Part shown: positions 1 through 6,721 of the stretch, one piece after another
Layout of the letters: the number at the start of each line of letters is the position of its first letter
Position numbering within the stretch: the first letter of the stretch is position 1
Assembly (NCBI GenBank): GCA_900553655.1
Contig: USEQ01000002.1
Location: 1-17,195, forward strand
Source of the DNA: an uncultured Slackia sp.
Lineage (GTDB): Bacteria > Actinomycetota > Coriobacteriia > Coriobacteriales > Eggerthellaceae
Length of the DNA: 17,195 nt
Direction: 5' to 3'
Made by a program: the position numbers and the translations under genes
The notes under the pieces: model-generated
Seen by the model: only the letters and a program-made list of their open reading frames with translations
Told to the model about the DNA's origin: nothing
The model's database searches: none

Positions 1-471
1 GAGCGCACCGACAATGCCTGCGATTAGGCCGATGACGGCCGAGCACCCGACGCTTGCGATGACGGTGCGTGCGTCAACACCGAAACGCGCCTCGATTGAC
101 CCGAGGAGGCTTGCGTCTTTTCCGGGGGTTTTCGTCTGCGCAGCATTCGCCATCACGGCGTTGCGTCCAAGATCGGCAATGCCGAAGAAGAAAAACCCTT
201 CTCCGACCTCGGCGCCTTCTATCATGCCTTTGCAAGCGAGAGAACGGTATAACTCGCAATACTCATGGTCGAAAGAGTTTTCCTCGCCTGTAGGGCAGAG
301 GTGGCGAAACGCGGCGAGTGTCACGTCCTCGCCGTTGCTTTCGGCGGAAACGAGCATTTCGAGCTCGCTGTATTCTTCGGGCGTCAGAGCGATGCTGTAC
401 TGCAGGGCATCTGCTTCCGTATTGGCGGCAACGGGGTCGCCCGCGATTTCGTTGATATCTGCTTCAGGCAT
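1..471 (-). CDS. Hypothetical protein with C-terminal hydrophobic segment (partial, runs off left edge)
   Basis: The frame is open from the ATG at 471 to the window edge, giving 157 visible residues and no stop. The start is well supported: AAGGAGGA lies just upstream, at about 475-482. The first 130 or so residues are acidic and soluble, with several Glu/Asp-rich stretches and three Cys (59, 72, 80). A Gly/Phe patch (GEGFFFFG, about residues 90-97) is conspicuous. From about residue 136 the chain becomes hydrophobic and Gly/Ala/Ile/Val-rich (VIASVGCSAVIGLIAGIVGA), which looks like a membrane segment. The protein may therefore be membrane-anchored with an N-terminal cytoplasmic domain. I recognise no family. 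It is divergent from the aldolase, with 252 bases between the two starts. Confidence 0.75.
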   Translation of the reverse strand, partial: MPEADINEIAGDPVAANTEADALQYSIALTPEEYSELEMLVSAESNGEDVTLAAFRHLCPTGEENSFDHEYCELYRSLACKGMIEGAEVGEGFFFFGIADLGRNAVMANAAQTKTPGKDASLLGSIEARFGVDARTVIASVGCSAVIGLIAGIVGAL

Positions 472-723
472 GGGTCCTCCTTGGTTCGCGTCTTATTTTA
501 CCAGGTTGTTTTGACGGCGCGCGCTTCGTCCTGCAACGGTGAATCGTATGTCGCAATAAACATATCTGCCGTTCGTCTCCTTCGGCATGCCGTCTCCCGC
601 CGCATGCTTACCGTTTCCGTGAACAGGGGGCAAAGCTGCTCCTTCTTCCCTTACACTTGGCTTTGTCGCATGTCTTGATTCGAATGCGATTCCACGGATG
701 AAACCTTTTCAAGGAGGAATGTC

Positions 724-1662
724 ATGCCCAAGATCACTCGTGATCAGGTGAAGGTGCCCGTCGACGTAGCGCCCGAGGCCCGCGAAACGTACATCGACAA
801 CTACATGGCCGCCACGCGTGAAACCGGTCGTTTGATGCTGTTCGCATGCGACCAGAAGGTGGAGCATCTCAATGGCGATTTCTACGGTGAAGGAATCGAT
901 CCCGCCGACCTCGATCCCGAGCATCTGTTCAAAATCGGATCTCAGGGCGTTTGCGGCGTTCTGGCCGGTCAGCGCGGCCTGATCGCCCGCTATGCGGCTG
1001 ACTATCCCGAAATCAACTATCTGGTCAAGATGAATTCCAAGACCAACCTGGTCAAGACCGCCCAGGACGATCCCTATAGCCCCCAGCTGCATGACCTCGA
1101 GGCCGTTCTTGCCATGCGCGAAGCCGGCGTTAACGTTGTCGGCCTTGGCTACACCCTGTATCTGGGCAGCGAATACGAGGCAACCATGATGGCGGAGGCG
1201 GGCCAGCTCATCGCCGAGGCTCATGCTGCGGGTCTGATCGTCGTTCTGTGGATTTACCCCCGCGGCAAGGCCGTTACCGACGAGAAGGCTCCTGCCCTGA
1301 TCGCCGGTGCTGCGGGCGTTGCTCTGTGCCTGGGCGCGGACTTCGTCAAGGTCAATCCTCCCAAGGCAAGCGACGAGGCAACCTCTGCCGAAAACCTCAA
1401 GATTGCCGCTACTGCCGCAGGCCGCACCGGCTTGGTATGCGCAGGCGGTTCTACCGTTGATGCGGAAACCTTCCTTACCCAGCTGTATGATCAGATTCAT
1501 ATCGGCGGTGCTTGCGGCAACGCAACCGGCCGCAACATTCATCAGCGCAGCCTGGATGAGGCGGTTCGCCTGACCAAGGCCATTTCCGCTATTACGTTGG
1601 CGGATTACGAAGTCGCCGATGCTTTGGCCGTGTTCAACGGCGAAAAGGATTTCGCTCTGTAG
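724..1662 (+). CDS. fbaB: Class I fructose-bisphosphate aldolase, DhnA/archaeal type
   Basis: A 312-residue protein of the DhnA/DeoC-type aldolase family, which cleaves fructose 1,6-bisphosphate to dihydroxyacetone phosphate and glyceraldehyde 3-phosphate through a lysine Schiff base in the cytoplasm. Visible landmarks are the early ACDQKVEH segment (41-48), WIYPRGKAV near 176-184 and LGADFVKVNPP near 203-213, whose Lys209 is the likely Schiff-base residue. The Gly-rich phosphate-binding loop GGACGNATGRNIHQR lies at 261-275. The family also contains transaldolase-like and 2-amino-3,7-dideoxy-heptulosonate synthase (AroA'-like) members, so the sugar substrate is inferred. AAGGAGG at 711-717 sits 6 bases before the ATG and fixes the start. 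The gene appears monocistronic and ends at a hairpin terminator. Enolase, another glycolytic enzyme, lies 10 kb downstream in a separate unit. Confidence 0.85.
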   Translation: MPKITRDQVKVPVDVAPEARETYIDNYMAATRETGRLMLFACDQKVEHLNGDFYGEGIDPADLDPEHLFKIGSQGVCGVLAGQRGLIARYAADYPEINYLVKMNSKTNLVKTAQDDPYSPQLHDLEAVLAMREAGVNVVGLGYTLYLGSEYEATMMAEAGQLIAEAHAAGLIVVLWIYPRGKAVTDEKAPALIAGAAGVALCLGADFVKVNPPKASDEATSAENLKIAATAAGRTGLVCAGGSTVDAETFLTQLYDQIHIGGACGNATGRNIHQRSLDEAVRLTKAISAITLADYEVADALAVFNGEKDFAL

Positions 1663-1710
1663 GAAAAAGCGAGTCGTTTGTCGGCTGCTCGTTGCGCACG
1701 AAATTCGTAG

Positions 1711-1743
1711 AAGCGAGGTTCCATTCGGGGCCTCGCTTTTTAA
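1711..1743 (+). terminator. Hairpin terminator after the aldolase gene
   Basis: AAGCGAGGTTCC (1711-1722) pairs with GGGGCCTCGCTT (1727-1738), with two G-T wobbles and an ATTC loop. It is followed by a T run into TTTTTAA. The T run favours plus-strand use. The structure abuts the stop codon of the convergent permease (1740-1742), so it may also stop transcription from that side, although the minus-strand T tract is poor. Confidence 0.8.
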
Positions 1744-2669
1744 TTGCTGCGGGTTGAGGCAAGGGTGGAATACAGGGCAACGGCCAAAATGACGGCGCCG
1801 CCGATGACTTCGCGAACGCCGGGAATTTCGCCAAGGAATAAAAGGGCGGCTACGACCCCATATACCGATTCGAGTCCGGTGATAATGCCTGCGGTGCGCA
1901 CCTTGACGGTACGCAATCCTCCAATGAAGAGGGTGTGGGCAATTGCCGTGAACACGATGCCCATAATGGCGAGCATGCCGATATCGAGAGCGGTGAAAGA
2001 CGGCTTGAGCACGAACAAGGCGGGAAGAAGCACCACGGTGGCCGTGGCCTGTTCGTAAAACGATACGAGCGAAGCGGGGTAGCCGCTGGAGAACTTCCTA
2101 TTGGCTAGCGAGAGAAGCGCGTAGGTGAACGCGCTGAGCAGCCCCCATAAAACGCCCTGAGCCATAGAGCCTTCCAGGCTGAAATCATCCACGATGCAAG
2201 CGACCCGCGTCTCAAAAAGTGGACGCAGAACTACGATGTCCGATGCGCGCATCTTTTCGTGAAAAAGAAGAGGCTCGAGCACGGCGCTGAACAGCGGGAA
2301 CGTTGCAAGGGTAAGTGTTCCTACGGCTACGGTTGAAACTTGGATCGATTGCATGAAGCTTGTCCAATGTATAGCAAGGATGATGCCCGCGAAAATGATG
2401 AGCACATAGTCGCCCCGTGTTTTCAGGGCGAATTTCTGTCGTTTGACGGCAAGGTAGGCCCCGAGAAACGCTGACGAGAAAAACGTGCGTCCCAGAACAA
2501 GAATAATGGCCGGCAGAGCGACGACCTTGGCGAAAAGGCCCACGAGTCCGAAGAGCAATACTGCAACGTGCGTGGCTATGAGGCCGCTGTTTTTCGCAAT
2601 CCACCCGGATGCGTCTTTTTCGATCGGCGCTTCGGAGCCCTGTCTATTCGTGCGCTCTTTTTCGAGCAT
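1740..2669 (-). CDS. EamA/DMT-superfamily permease
   Basis: A 309-residue multi-pass inner-membrane protein with the drug/metabolite transporter pattern: two EamA-like halves of about five helices each. Helices are visible from about residue 30 (IATHVAVLLFGLVGLFAKVV) to the C-terminus. The first half contains HWTSFMQSIQVSTVAVGTL (101-119) and the end-of-half LEPLLFHEKMR (131-141). The second half contains GLESVYGVVAALLFLGE (265-281), the matching position. The substrate cannot be predicted; family members export amino acids, metabolites or drugs. I chose ATG 2669 because AGGAGG lies 8 bases upstream; an in-frame TTG at 2687 would sit before that site. One segment, residues about 144-160, carries Arg, Glu and Arg where the fifth helix is expected. 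It is divergent from the amidase-family gene and convergent with the aldolase. Confidence 0.85.
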   Translation of the reverse strand: MLEKERTNRQGSEAPIEKDASGWIAKNSGLIATHVAVLLFGLVGLFAKVVALPAIILVLGRTFFSSAFLGAYLAVKRQKFALKTRGDYVLIIFAGIILAIHWTSFMQSIQVSTVAVGTLTLATFPLFSAVLEPLLFHEKMRASDIVVLRPLFETRVACIVDDFSLEGSMAQGVLWGLLSAFTYALLSLANRKFSSGYPASLVSFYEQATATVVLLPALFVLKPSFTALDIGMLAIMGIVFTAIAHTLFIGGLRTVKVRTAGIITGLESVYGVVAALLFLGEIPGVREVIGGAVILAVALYSTLASTRSN

Positions 2670-2711
2670 TACAATCTCCTCCTGCAACCGATTTCATTTT
2701 GCTTCTCGCTC

Positions 2712-2717
2712 ATCATA
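2712..2717 (-). promoter_or_regulatory. Possible -10 element (TATGAT) for the permease
   Basis: Read on the minus strand, TATGAT lies about 43 bases upstream of the permease start. No convincing -35 hexamer is seen at 16-18 bases, so this is a weak call resting on the -10 match and position. Confidence 0.25.
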
Positions 2718-2770
2718 CAATGCTGCTGGAATTTCGCGTACGCCGAGCTTTCGGCAGTCTGTTTCGCGTG

Positions 2771-2799
2771 TTTGCGAACTGTCGGAGGGCGGGTATGAT
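2771..2799 (+). promoter_or_regulatory. Putative promoter of the acetamidase/formamidase gene
   Basis: TTGCGA (2772-2777) and TATGAT (2794-2799) are separated by 16 bases. The predicted transcript start is near 2806, about 32 bases before the ATG at 2838. The -35 match is moderate. Confidence 0.4.
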
Positions 2800-2837
2800 G
2801 GACGAAGGCAACTTCACGAAGAAACGGAGGCGTGCTC

Positions 2838-3734
2838 ATGATCGAGCTTTCCGACGACAAGATTCTGTATGCATTCTCGAAAGACCTGGAGCCTGCTCTG
2901 ACGGTGAAATCGGGCGAGACGGTGCGCGTGCGCACGAAAGATTGCTTCGGTAATCAGGTTCAGACCCCCGAAGACGAGCTGGATAGCATCGACTGGGATG
3001 CCATCAATCCCGCGACGGGTCCGATTTATGTGGAAGGCGCCGTGGCGGGAGGCTCGCTGAAGGTTCGTATCGACGCGATCGAATTCGACGGCCAGACGGC
3101 GAGCTGCACGGGCAAAGACGAGGGCGTTTACGGCGATAAGCTGGAGTGCTGGAGCACTCGTTTGTGCAAAATAGAAGGAGACGAGTTGGTGTGGGATGAT
3201 AAGGTCCGTCTGCCGCTTACTCCGATGATCGGCGTTATAGGCGTTGCCCCTGCGGGCGATCCAGTAAACTGCGGAACCCCCGGCGTTCATGGCGGCAACA
3301 TGGATAACACGAAAATCGCCCCAGGCGCAACGCTATATTTCCCCGTGGCCGTCGACGGCGCGCTGTTCGGGTGCGGTGATATGCACGCGGTCATGGGCGA
3401 TGGGGAGGTCAGTGTTTCCGGCGCCGAGGCCGCGGGCCATGCCACGGTTACGTTGACTGCTTTGCCCGATCTTTCCATCGATACACCCCTGATTGAGAAT
3501 GGGACCGAATTCGGCGTCATCTACTCCGCTGAAACGCTGGATGCCGCTGCTGACGGCGCGGTGCATCGTATGGTCGATCTGGTTTCCGATCGCACGGGCA
3601 AAGACCCCGCTGAGCTCGTGATGCTGTTCAGCCTGTGCGGCAATGTCGAAGTGTGCCAGATGGTCGACCCCGAAAAGACCGTGCGTTTCATGGTTCCGAA
3701 GCACGTTCTTGATTCGTATGGTTTCGGACTGTAG
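2838..3734 (+). CDS. Acetamidase/formamidase family protein
   Basis: A 298-residue cytoplasmic protein resembling the FmdA/AmdA family, which hydrolyses short amides such as formamide or acetamide to ammonia and the carboxylate. Supporting motifs are NPATGPIYVEGAVAGG (57-72), the Gly-rich segment CGTPGVHGGNMDN (145-157) and FGCGDMHAVMGDGEV (177-191), which corresponds to the family's DxHxxxGDGE metal/active-site region. Classical formamidases are over 400 residues; this belongs to the common shorter form of about 300 residues. Substrate specificity is inferred and could be another small amide. ACGGAGG at 2824-2830, 7 bases upstream, selects ATG 2838 over the in-frame GTG at 2832. The gene is followed immediately by a strong terminator and appears monocistronic. 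Confidence 0.85.
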   Translation: MIELSDDKILYAFSKDLEPALTVKSGETVRVRTKDCFGNQVQTPEDELDSIDWDAINPATGPIYVEGAVAGGSLKVRIDAIEFDGQTASCTGKDEGVYGDKLECWSTRLCKIEGDELVWDDKVRLPLTPMIGVIGVAPAGDPVNCGTPGVHGGNMDNTKIAPGATLYFPVAVDGALFGCGDMHAVMGDGEVSVSGAEAAGHATVTLTALPDLSIDTPLIENGTEFGVIYSAETLDAAADGAVHRMVDLVSDRTGKDPAELVMLFSLCGNVEVCQMVDPEKTVRFMVPKHVLDSYGFGL

Positions 3735-3749
3735 GCTGTTCGATTAGGC

Positions 3750-3796
3750 GCAGGTTGCTCATAGTTTTCTTCTTTCTATGGGCAACCTGCTTTTTT
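3750..3796 (+). terminator. Strong Rho-independent terminator after the amidase gene
   Basis: GCAGGTTGCTCATAG (3750-3764) pairs over 15 positions with CTATGGGCAACCTGC (3776-3790), with one G-T wobble. The 11-base loop is pyrimidine-rich, and six T residues follow (3791-3796). Confidence 0.92.
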
Positions 3797-3826
3797 AATA
3801 GTGAAAAACCGCAATAAAATAGTTAG

Positions 3827-3832
3827 TATAAT
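3827..3832 (+). promoter_or_regulatory. Possible tsaE promoter -10 (TATAAT) in an AT-rich leader
   Basis: A perfect TATAAT lies about 116 bases upstream of the tsaE start, inside the AT-rich interval 3797-3948. No good -35 is seen at 16-18 bases. If it is used, the mRNA has a leader of about 110 bases with short inverted repeats, such as TTAGT/ACTAA around 3823-3843 and two TAGCTA copies near 3895-3920. Confidence 0.35.
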
Positions 3833-3948
3833 TTGGAAACTAATTATTAGAACTGTTTCTATAGAGACGATGCCTATTCTTGGCGTAAATAGAGTAGCTA
3901 TTACAGCGTAGCTAAGAAATAGAAAATAAGTTACTGAAGGAAAGTAAG

Positions 3949-4392
3949 ATGCATTTTAAGAGCACATCGGTCGAAGAGACTAGAAAGCTTGCTTTCGATA
4001 TGGCACAGAAGGCTCAGCCAGGGGATGTCATCCTGCTTACCGGTGACCTTGGTGCGGGAAAGACCCATTTCACGCAGGGGTTTGCGTGCGGCCTTGGCAT
4101 GAGAGAGGTACCGACGAGCCCCACATTCAATCTGGTATGCGAATATCGCGACGGGCGTCTTCCTCTGTACCATTTCGATCTGTACCGTCTTGAGGACGCG
4201 GCGGAACTCGATGACATCGACTACTATGCCATCGTCGAGGGAGACGGAGTTTCCCTGGTGGAGTGGGGGAATAAGTTCGAGGAAGCGGCTCCTGACGACT
4301 ATCTGCTGCTTGATTTTTCCGTTGATGAATACGGCGTGCGCGAAATCGAGGCCACTGCCTTCGGAATGCGGGCTCAAAATTTTCTTTCGTGA
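3949..4392 (+). CDS. tsaE: tRNA threonylcarbamoyladenosine biosynthesis ATPase TsaE
   Basis: A 147-residue protein, the usual TsaE/YjeE length. It is the ATPase that works with the TsaB-TsaD pair to place the threonylcarbamoyl group on A37 of ANN-decoding tRNAs. Walker A is GDLGAGKT at 32-39. The family-typical TSPTFNLV follows at 56-63, HFDLYRL at 75-81 and LVEWGNK at 103-109. The start is preceded by GAAGGAAAG. In many bacteria tsaE is followed by tsaB and rimI; here it ends at a perfect bidirectional terminator, so it is a single-gene unit with its partners elsewhere. The last residues are short and variable, as is usual for this family. Confidence 0.95.
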   Translation: MHFKSTSVEETRKLAFDMAQKAQPGDVILLTGDLGAGKTHFTQGFACGLGMREVPTSPTFNLVCEYRDGRLPLYHFDLYRLEDAAELDDIDYYAIVEGDGVSLVEWGNKFEEAAPDDYLLLDFSVDEYGVREIEATAFGMRAQNFLS

Positions 4393-4452
4393 CCGCGCCA
4401 TCGCGAGAAGGGTAGAAGAAATCGGACGCACGTTTGTCCTATAAGCCCAAAG

Positions 4453-4487
4453 AAAAGAAGCCGGCTCATGGGGAGCCGGCTTCTTTT
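4453..4487. terminator. Bidirectional terminator between tsaE and the stress-protein gene
   Basis: A perfect 15-bp inverted repeat (4453-4467 with 4473-4487; arm core GAAGCCGGCTC) has a 5-base loop, ATGGG. It has four A residues at the left end and four T at the right. Either strand therefore reads as a GC stem followed by T residues, which serves both convergent genes. Confidence 0.93.
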
Positions 4488-4509
4488 GCGTATGGGTTGG
4501 CGTAGCGAG

Positions 4510-4962
4510 TTAGGCTTCTTCGTCTTCCTTGACTACCAAAACGTCACAGCGCAAGTTGCGGATGAGGTACGTGGAGACGCTGCCCACGAACACATACTTG
4601 ATGTTGGAGAGTCCGCGTTCTCCGCAGATAACCAAGTCGGGGTGATACGGCTCGATAATTTGCTCGCTCAGGGTTTCGGTGATGCGGCCCGCCTTGACGA
4701 CTACCTGCACCTCGGGGATGTTGGGGTTGTTACGAGCCTCCTCGAGCAGGTCGGCGATCGACTCCTCGAGCTTGGCCTTCATGTCGGCAGCGAGCGCTGC
4801 AAAATCGGTGCCGGCCGCCTCGTAGGGAACCGAATCCACTACGTGGCCGAACATCAATGCGGCATGGGTATCGGCTGCAAGCTCGATAGCGCGCTCGGCA
4901 ACCATGTTCTGGGTCTGCCCTCCATCGAGCGCGGCGAAAATGCGTTTGTACTGCTTTGCCAT
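4510..4962 (-). CDS. Universal stress protein (UspA family), ATP-binding type
   Basis: A 150-residue single-domain Usp protein with a Rossmann-like alpha/beta fold, normally a cytoplasmic dimer linked to stress or starvation adaptation. The N-terminal beta strand YKRIFAALDGG (5-15) and the C-terminal signature GERGLSNIKYVFVGSVS (114-130) are typical. The latter fits the G-x2-G-x9-G-S ATP-binding pattern (Gly114, Gly117, Gly127, Ser128), so this is likely the nucleotide-binding subclass. The ATG at 4962 has AGGAG five bases upstream. An in-frame extension to 5064 is open but would run through the predicted promoter and dyad, so I rejected it. The tail is acidic (KEDEEA). A promoter with an overlapping 11-bp inverted repeat lies just upstream and suggests control by a repressor. 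Confidence 0.9.
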   Translation of the reverse strand: MAKQYKRIFAALDGGQTQNMVAERAIELAADTHAALMFGHVVDSVPYEAAGTDFAALAADMKAKLEESIADLLEEARNNPNIPEVQVVVKAGRITETLSEQIIEPYHPDLVICGERGLSNIKYVFVGSVSTYLIRNLRCDVLVVKEDEEA

Positions 4963-4980
4963 GATAACTCCTGACTTTGG

Positions 4981-5005
4981 GGTAATTCCAAGTTTTGGAA
5001 TTACC
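4981..5005. promoter_or_regulatory. Perfect 11-bp inverted repeat, operator-like, at the usp transcription start
   Basis: GGTAATTCCAA (4981-4991) and TTGGAATTACC (4995-5005) form a perfect dyad with a 3-base spacer. The predicted start of the usp transcript, from the -10 at 5009-5014, falls at about 5002, inside the dyad. That placement suits a repressor operator. A 5' leader hairpin is the alternative. Confidence 0.6.
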
Positions 5006-5008
5006 GTC

Positions 5009-5017
5009 ATTGTACCA
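5009..5017 (-). promoter_or_regulatory. Extended -10 promoter for the universal stress protein
   Basis: On the minus strand the sequence reads TGGTACAAT: a TACAAT -10 (5014-5009) with an adjoining TGG extension. The -35 position is poor, as is common for extended -10 promoters. It lies about 47 bases upstream of the start codon. Confidence 0.5.
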
Positions 5018-5076
5018 CTGGGCGCGTTGCTCTTAGGAAACGGTCGGGCTACGGCGATGCGCACCCGTTGACGGGT

Positions 5077-6213
5077 CTAAGCTTCTGCGTCCGCTTCTGC
5101 CTGGGAGAACATCGCTTCAACCTGATCGATGTCTTCTTGCGTCGTGGCCCACGAGCATGTCATGCGCACGACGGTGTGTTCGCTGTCGGGGTGGGAGATT
5201 TCGTCGGCATCGAAGGCGTGCATGAAATCCTGTGCAATGTGGTTCTCAAGAAGGAGGAATTGCTGGTTGGTGGGGGAGTCGCTGACGAAGCTATCGAACC
5301 CGTGGTGCTTCAGGACTTCTTTAAGGCGCATGGCCATGGCGTTGGAATGGCGGCCGAGCGAGAGGTAGAGGGGTTCGTCTTCAAGGGCTTCTTCGACGCC
5401 CGCGTGCGCGCCCGTGGTCGAAAAGAGCGCGTCGAACTGCACGCCAAGAAGGCGCCCCTTCGCCATGACGGCGCCTTTTTGCTTCATGACGTAGCGGAAA
5501 TCGCGCTGGATGTCGGGGTTTTTCACGACGATCGCCTCCCCGAAGAGGGCGCCGTTCTTCGTGCCTCCTATGGTAAAGATGTCTGCGGCGGCACATATAT
5601 CCGCAAGCGTGACATCGCAGTCTTTCGAGGTGAGGCCTACGGCAAGGCGCGCTCCATCTATGAAGAGCAGAAGATCTTTGCTGGTTGCGTATGCGCGAAG
5701 AGCGTTGAGTTCGCTCGATGAAAGCACGAGGCCTGTTTCGGTGGCAAAGGAGACGTAGAGCAGCCGCGGTTTTACCATATGAAAATTGCGGCCGTACTCG
5801 TGATCTTTCATGACGGCATCGATTCCGGCAACGCTCAGCAGGCCATCGGCGTCGTTGGTGACGAGTACTTTGTGCCCGCATGCCTCAATCGCTCCGGTCT
5901 CGTGTACGTTTATGTGGGCGTCGGGTGCTGCTACCGCGCATTCGTGCGGGCGAAGGGATGCGGCGATACTGACGAGGTTCGCCATGGTGCCGCCTGCGAC
6001 GAATTCGACCTGCAGCGCAGCGGGAATAATTCCCGCGCTGCGCAAGGCCCCCTTGTCGTCGCTGCGCACGATGGCGCTACGAATCGCCGATCGGCCCTTT
6101 TTGCAGAGACTGTCTTCGGTATATCCGATATGCTGCTTGCTATTTGTATTTACGAGCGCCTCAAGAACGAGAGGGTGCGCGCCCTCCATGTAGTCGTTGC
6201 GAAAGCTGTGCAT
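5077..6213 (-). CDS. ltaE: PLP-dependent low-specificity threonine-aldolase-like enzyme
   Basis: A 378-residue fold-type I PLP enzyme of the beta-eliminating lyase/threonine aldolase family. Its expected reaction is cleavage of L-threonine or L-allo-threonine to glycine and acetaldehyde in the cytoplasm. Visible landmarks are HIGYTEDS (28-35), FVAGGTMANL (71-80, PLP phosphate region), HINVHETGAIE (100-110), LLFIDGARLA (182-191, Asp186 pairing with the PLP ring nitrogen) and IFTIGGTKNGALFGE (212-226, Lys219 the likely PLP lysine). AAAGAAAGG precedes the ATG at 6213 by 7 bases. A longer loop than usual (about residues 50-68) separates the N-terminal motif from FVAGGT. Other beta-eliminating lyases are possible, so the exact substrate is inferred. 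It is divergent from infA and only 114 bases downstream of the stress-protein start on the same strand. Confidence 0.85.
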   Translation of the reverse strand: MHSFRNDYMEGAHPLVLEALVNTNSKQHIGYTEDSLCKKGRSAIRSAIVRSDDKGALRSAGIIPAALQVEFVAGGTMANLVSIAASLRPHECAVAAPDAHINVHETGAIEACGHKVLVTNDADGLLSVAGIDAVMKDHEYGRNFHMVKPRLLYVSFATETGLVLSSSELNALRAYATSKDLLLFIDGARLAVGLTSKDCDVTLADICAAADIFTIGGTKNGALFGEAIVVKNPDIQRDFRYVMKQKGAVMAKGRLLGVQFDALFSTTGAHAGVEEALEDEPLYLSLGRHSNAMAMRLKEVLKHHGFDSFVSDSPTNQQFLLLENHIAQDFMHAFDADEISHPDSEHTVVRMTCSWATTQEDIDQVEAMFSQAEADAEA

Positions 6214-6270
6214 GCGGGTGCCTTTCTTTGGGTGGTCGGTGTGCAGTCTGCTTTGTAAGCGGTTCTGATT

Positions 6271-6299
6271 ACTTTAAGATACCAGCACATTATTTGTAA
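6271..6299 (-). promoter_or_regulatory. Putative promoter of the threonine-aldolase gene
   Basis: On the minus strand, TTACAA (6299-6294) and TAAAGT (6276-6271) are spaced by 17 bases. The predicted transcript start, near 6264, is about 50 bases before the ATG. Confidence 0.5.
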
Positions 6300-6370
6300 T
6301 CTAGCGCTAAAGATAAATGGTTGGATTTTATAAAATACCGCAGGTAGAGAGTCGAAAATAAAAGAAAGAG

Positions 6371-6379
6371 TGTTAAAAT
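6371..6379 (+). promoter_or_regulatory. Possible upstream promoter of the alpha operon (extended -10)
   Basis: TGTTAAAAT is an extended -10-like element about 125 bases upstream of infA, in an AT-rich stretch, with no clear -35. It could act in tandem with the stronger candidate at 6430-6459. Confidence 0.3.
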
Positions 6380-6429
6380 GCTCAAAAGCAGCTGCAAAAG
6401 CGCTGTCTTTTGTGATGCCAAAATGAATT

Positions 6430-6459
6430 TTGTCTAATAGATAAAATATTTGGTAAAAT
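6430..6459 (+). promoter_or_regulatory. Putative main promoter of the infA-rplQ operon
   Basis: TTGTCT (6430-6435) and TAAAAT (6454-6459) are separated by 18 bases, with a TGG extension at 6451-6453. The predicted transcript start is near 6466, giving a short leader of about 37 bases to the TTG start at 6503. Confidence 0.5.
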
Positions 6460-6502
6460 ATTCAGCTGCTGCTTGGCAAAGATGAGTGAAGAAGGAAGAT
6501 TC

Positions 6503-6721
6503 TTGGCAAAAGAAGACGTCATCGAACTTGAGGGTAAGGTTCTCGAAGCGCTCCCGAATGCAATGTTTAAGGTGGAGCTCGAAAACGGCCATCAGATTTT
6601 GGCGCATATTTCCGGCAAAATGCGCATGCACTACATCAAAATCCTGCCGGGCGACAAAGTTACCGTCGAGCTGTCTGTGTATGACTTGTCTCGCGGTCGT
6701 ATTACCTATCGTTCCAAATAG
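6503..6721 (+). CDS. infA: Translation initiation factor IF-1 (TTG start)
   Basis: IF-1 binds the 30S A site during initiation and is a single OB-fold. From the TTG at 6503 the product is exactly 72 residues, the canonical length, and begins in the family's standard way ([12 protein letters not shown]). AAGGAA at 6492-6497 lies 5 bases before that TTG. The same frame is open further up, with an ATG at 6482 and a TTG at 6473, but neither has a ribosome-binding site; they would add 7-10 non-conserved residues. IF-1 motifs [24 protein letters not shown] and [11 protein letters not shown] are intact, ending RGRITYRSK. It is the first gene of the alpha operon here. A copy of CTTGGCAAA occurs 30 bases upstream of the start (6472-6480) and again at it (6502-6510). 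Confidence 0.93.
   Translation: MAKEDVIELEGKVLEALPNAMFKVELENGHQILAHISGKMRMHYIKILPGDKVTVELSVYDLSRGRITYRSK

Noticed and set aside
709..1542. 277-codon minus-strand open frame over the aldolase gene
   Set aside because: The plus-strand aldolase has a strong ribosome-binding site and catalytic motifs; this is its shadow.
4963..5064. 34-residue N-terminal extension of the universal stress protein
   Set aside because: The extension crosses the predicted promoter and dyad. It lacks a ribosome-binding site and adds sequence not expected before the first Usp strand.
5063..5076. Short inverted repeat ACCCGT-TG-ACGGGT after the threonine-aldolase stop
   Set aside because: The stem is only 5-6 bp and no T run follows on the minus strand, so it is not called a terminator.
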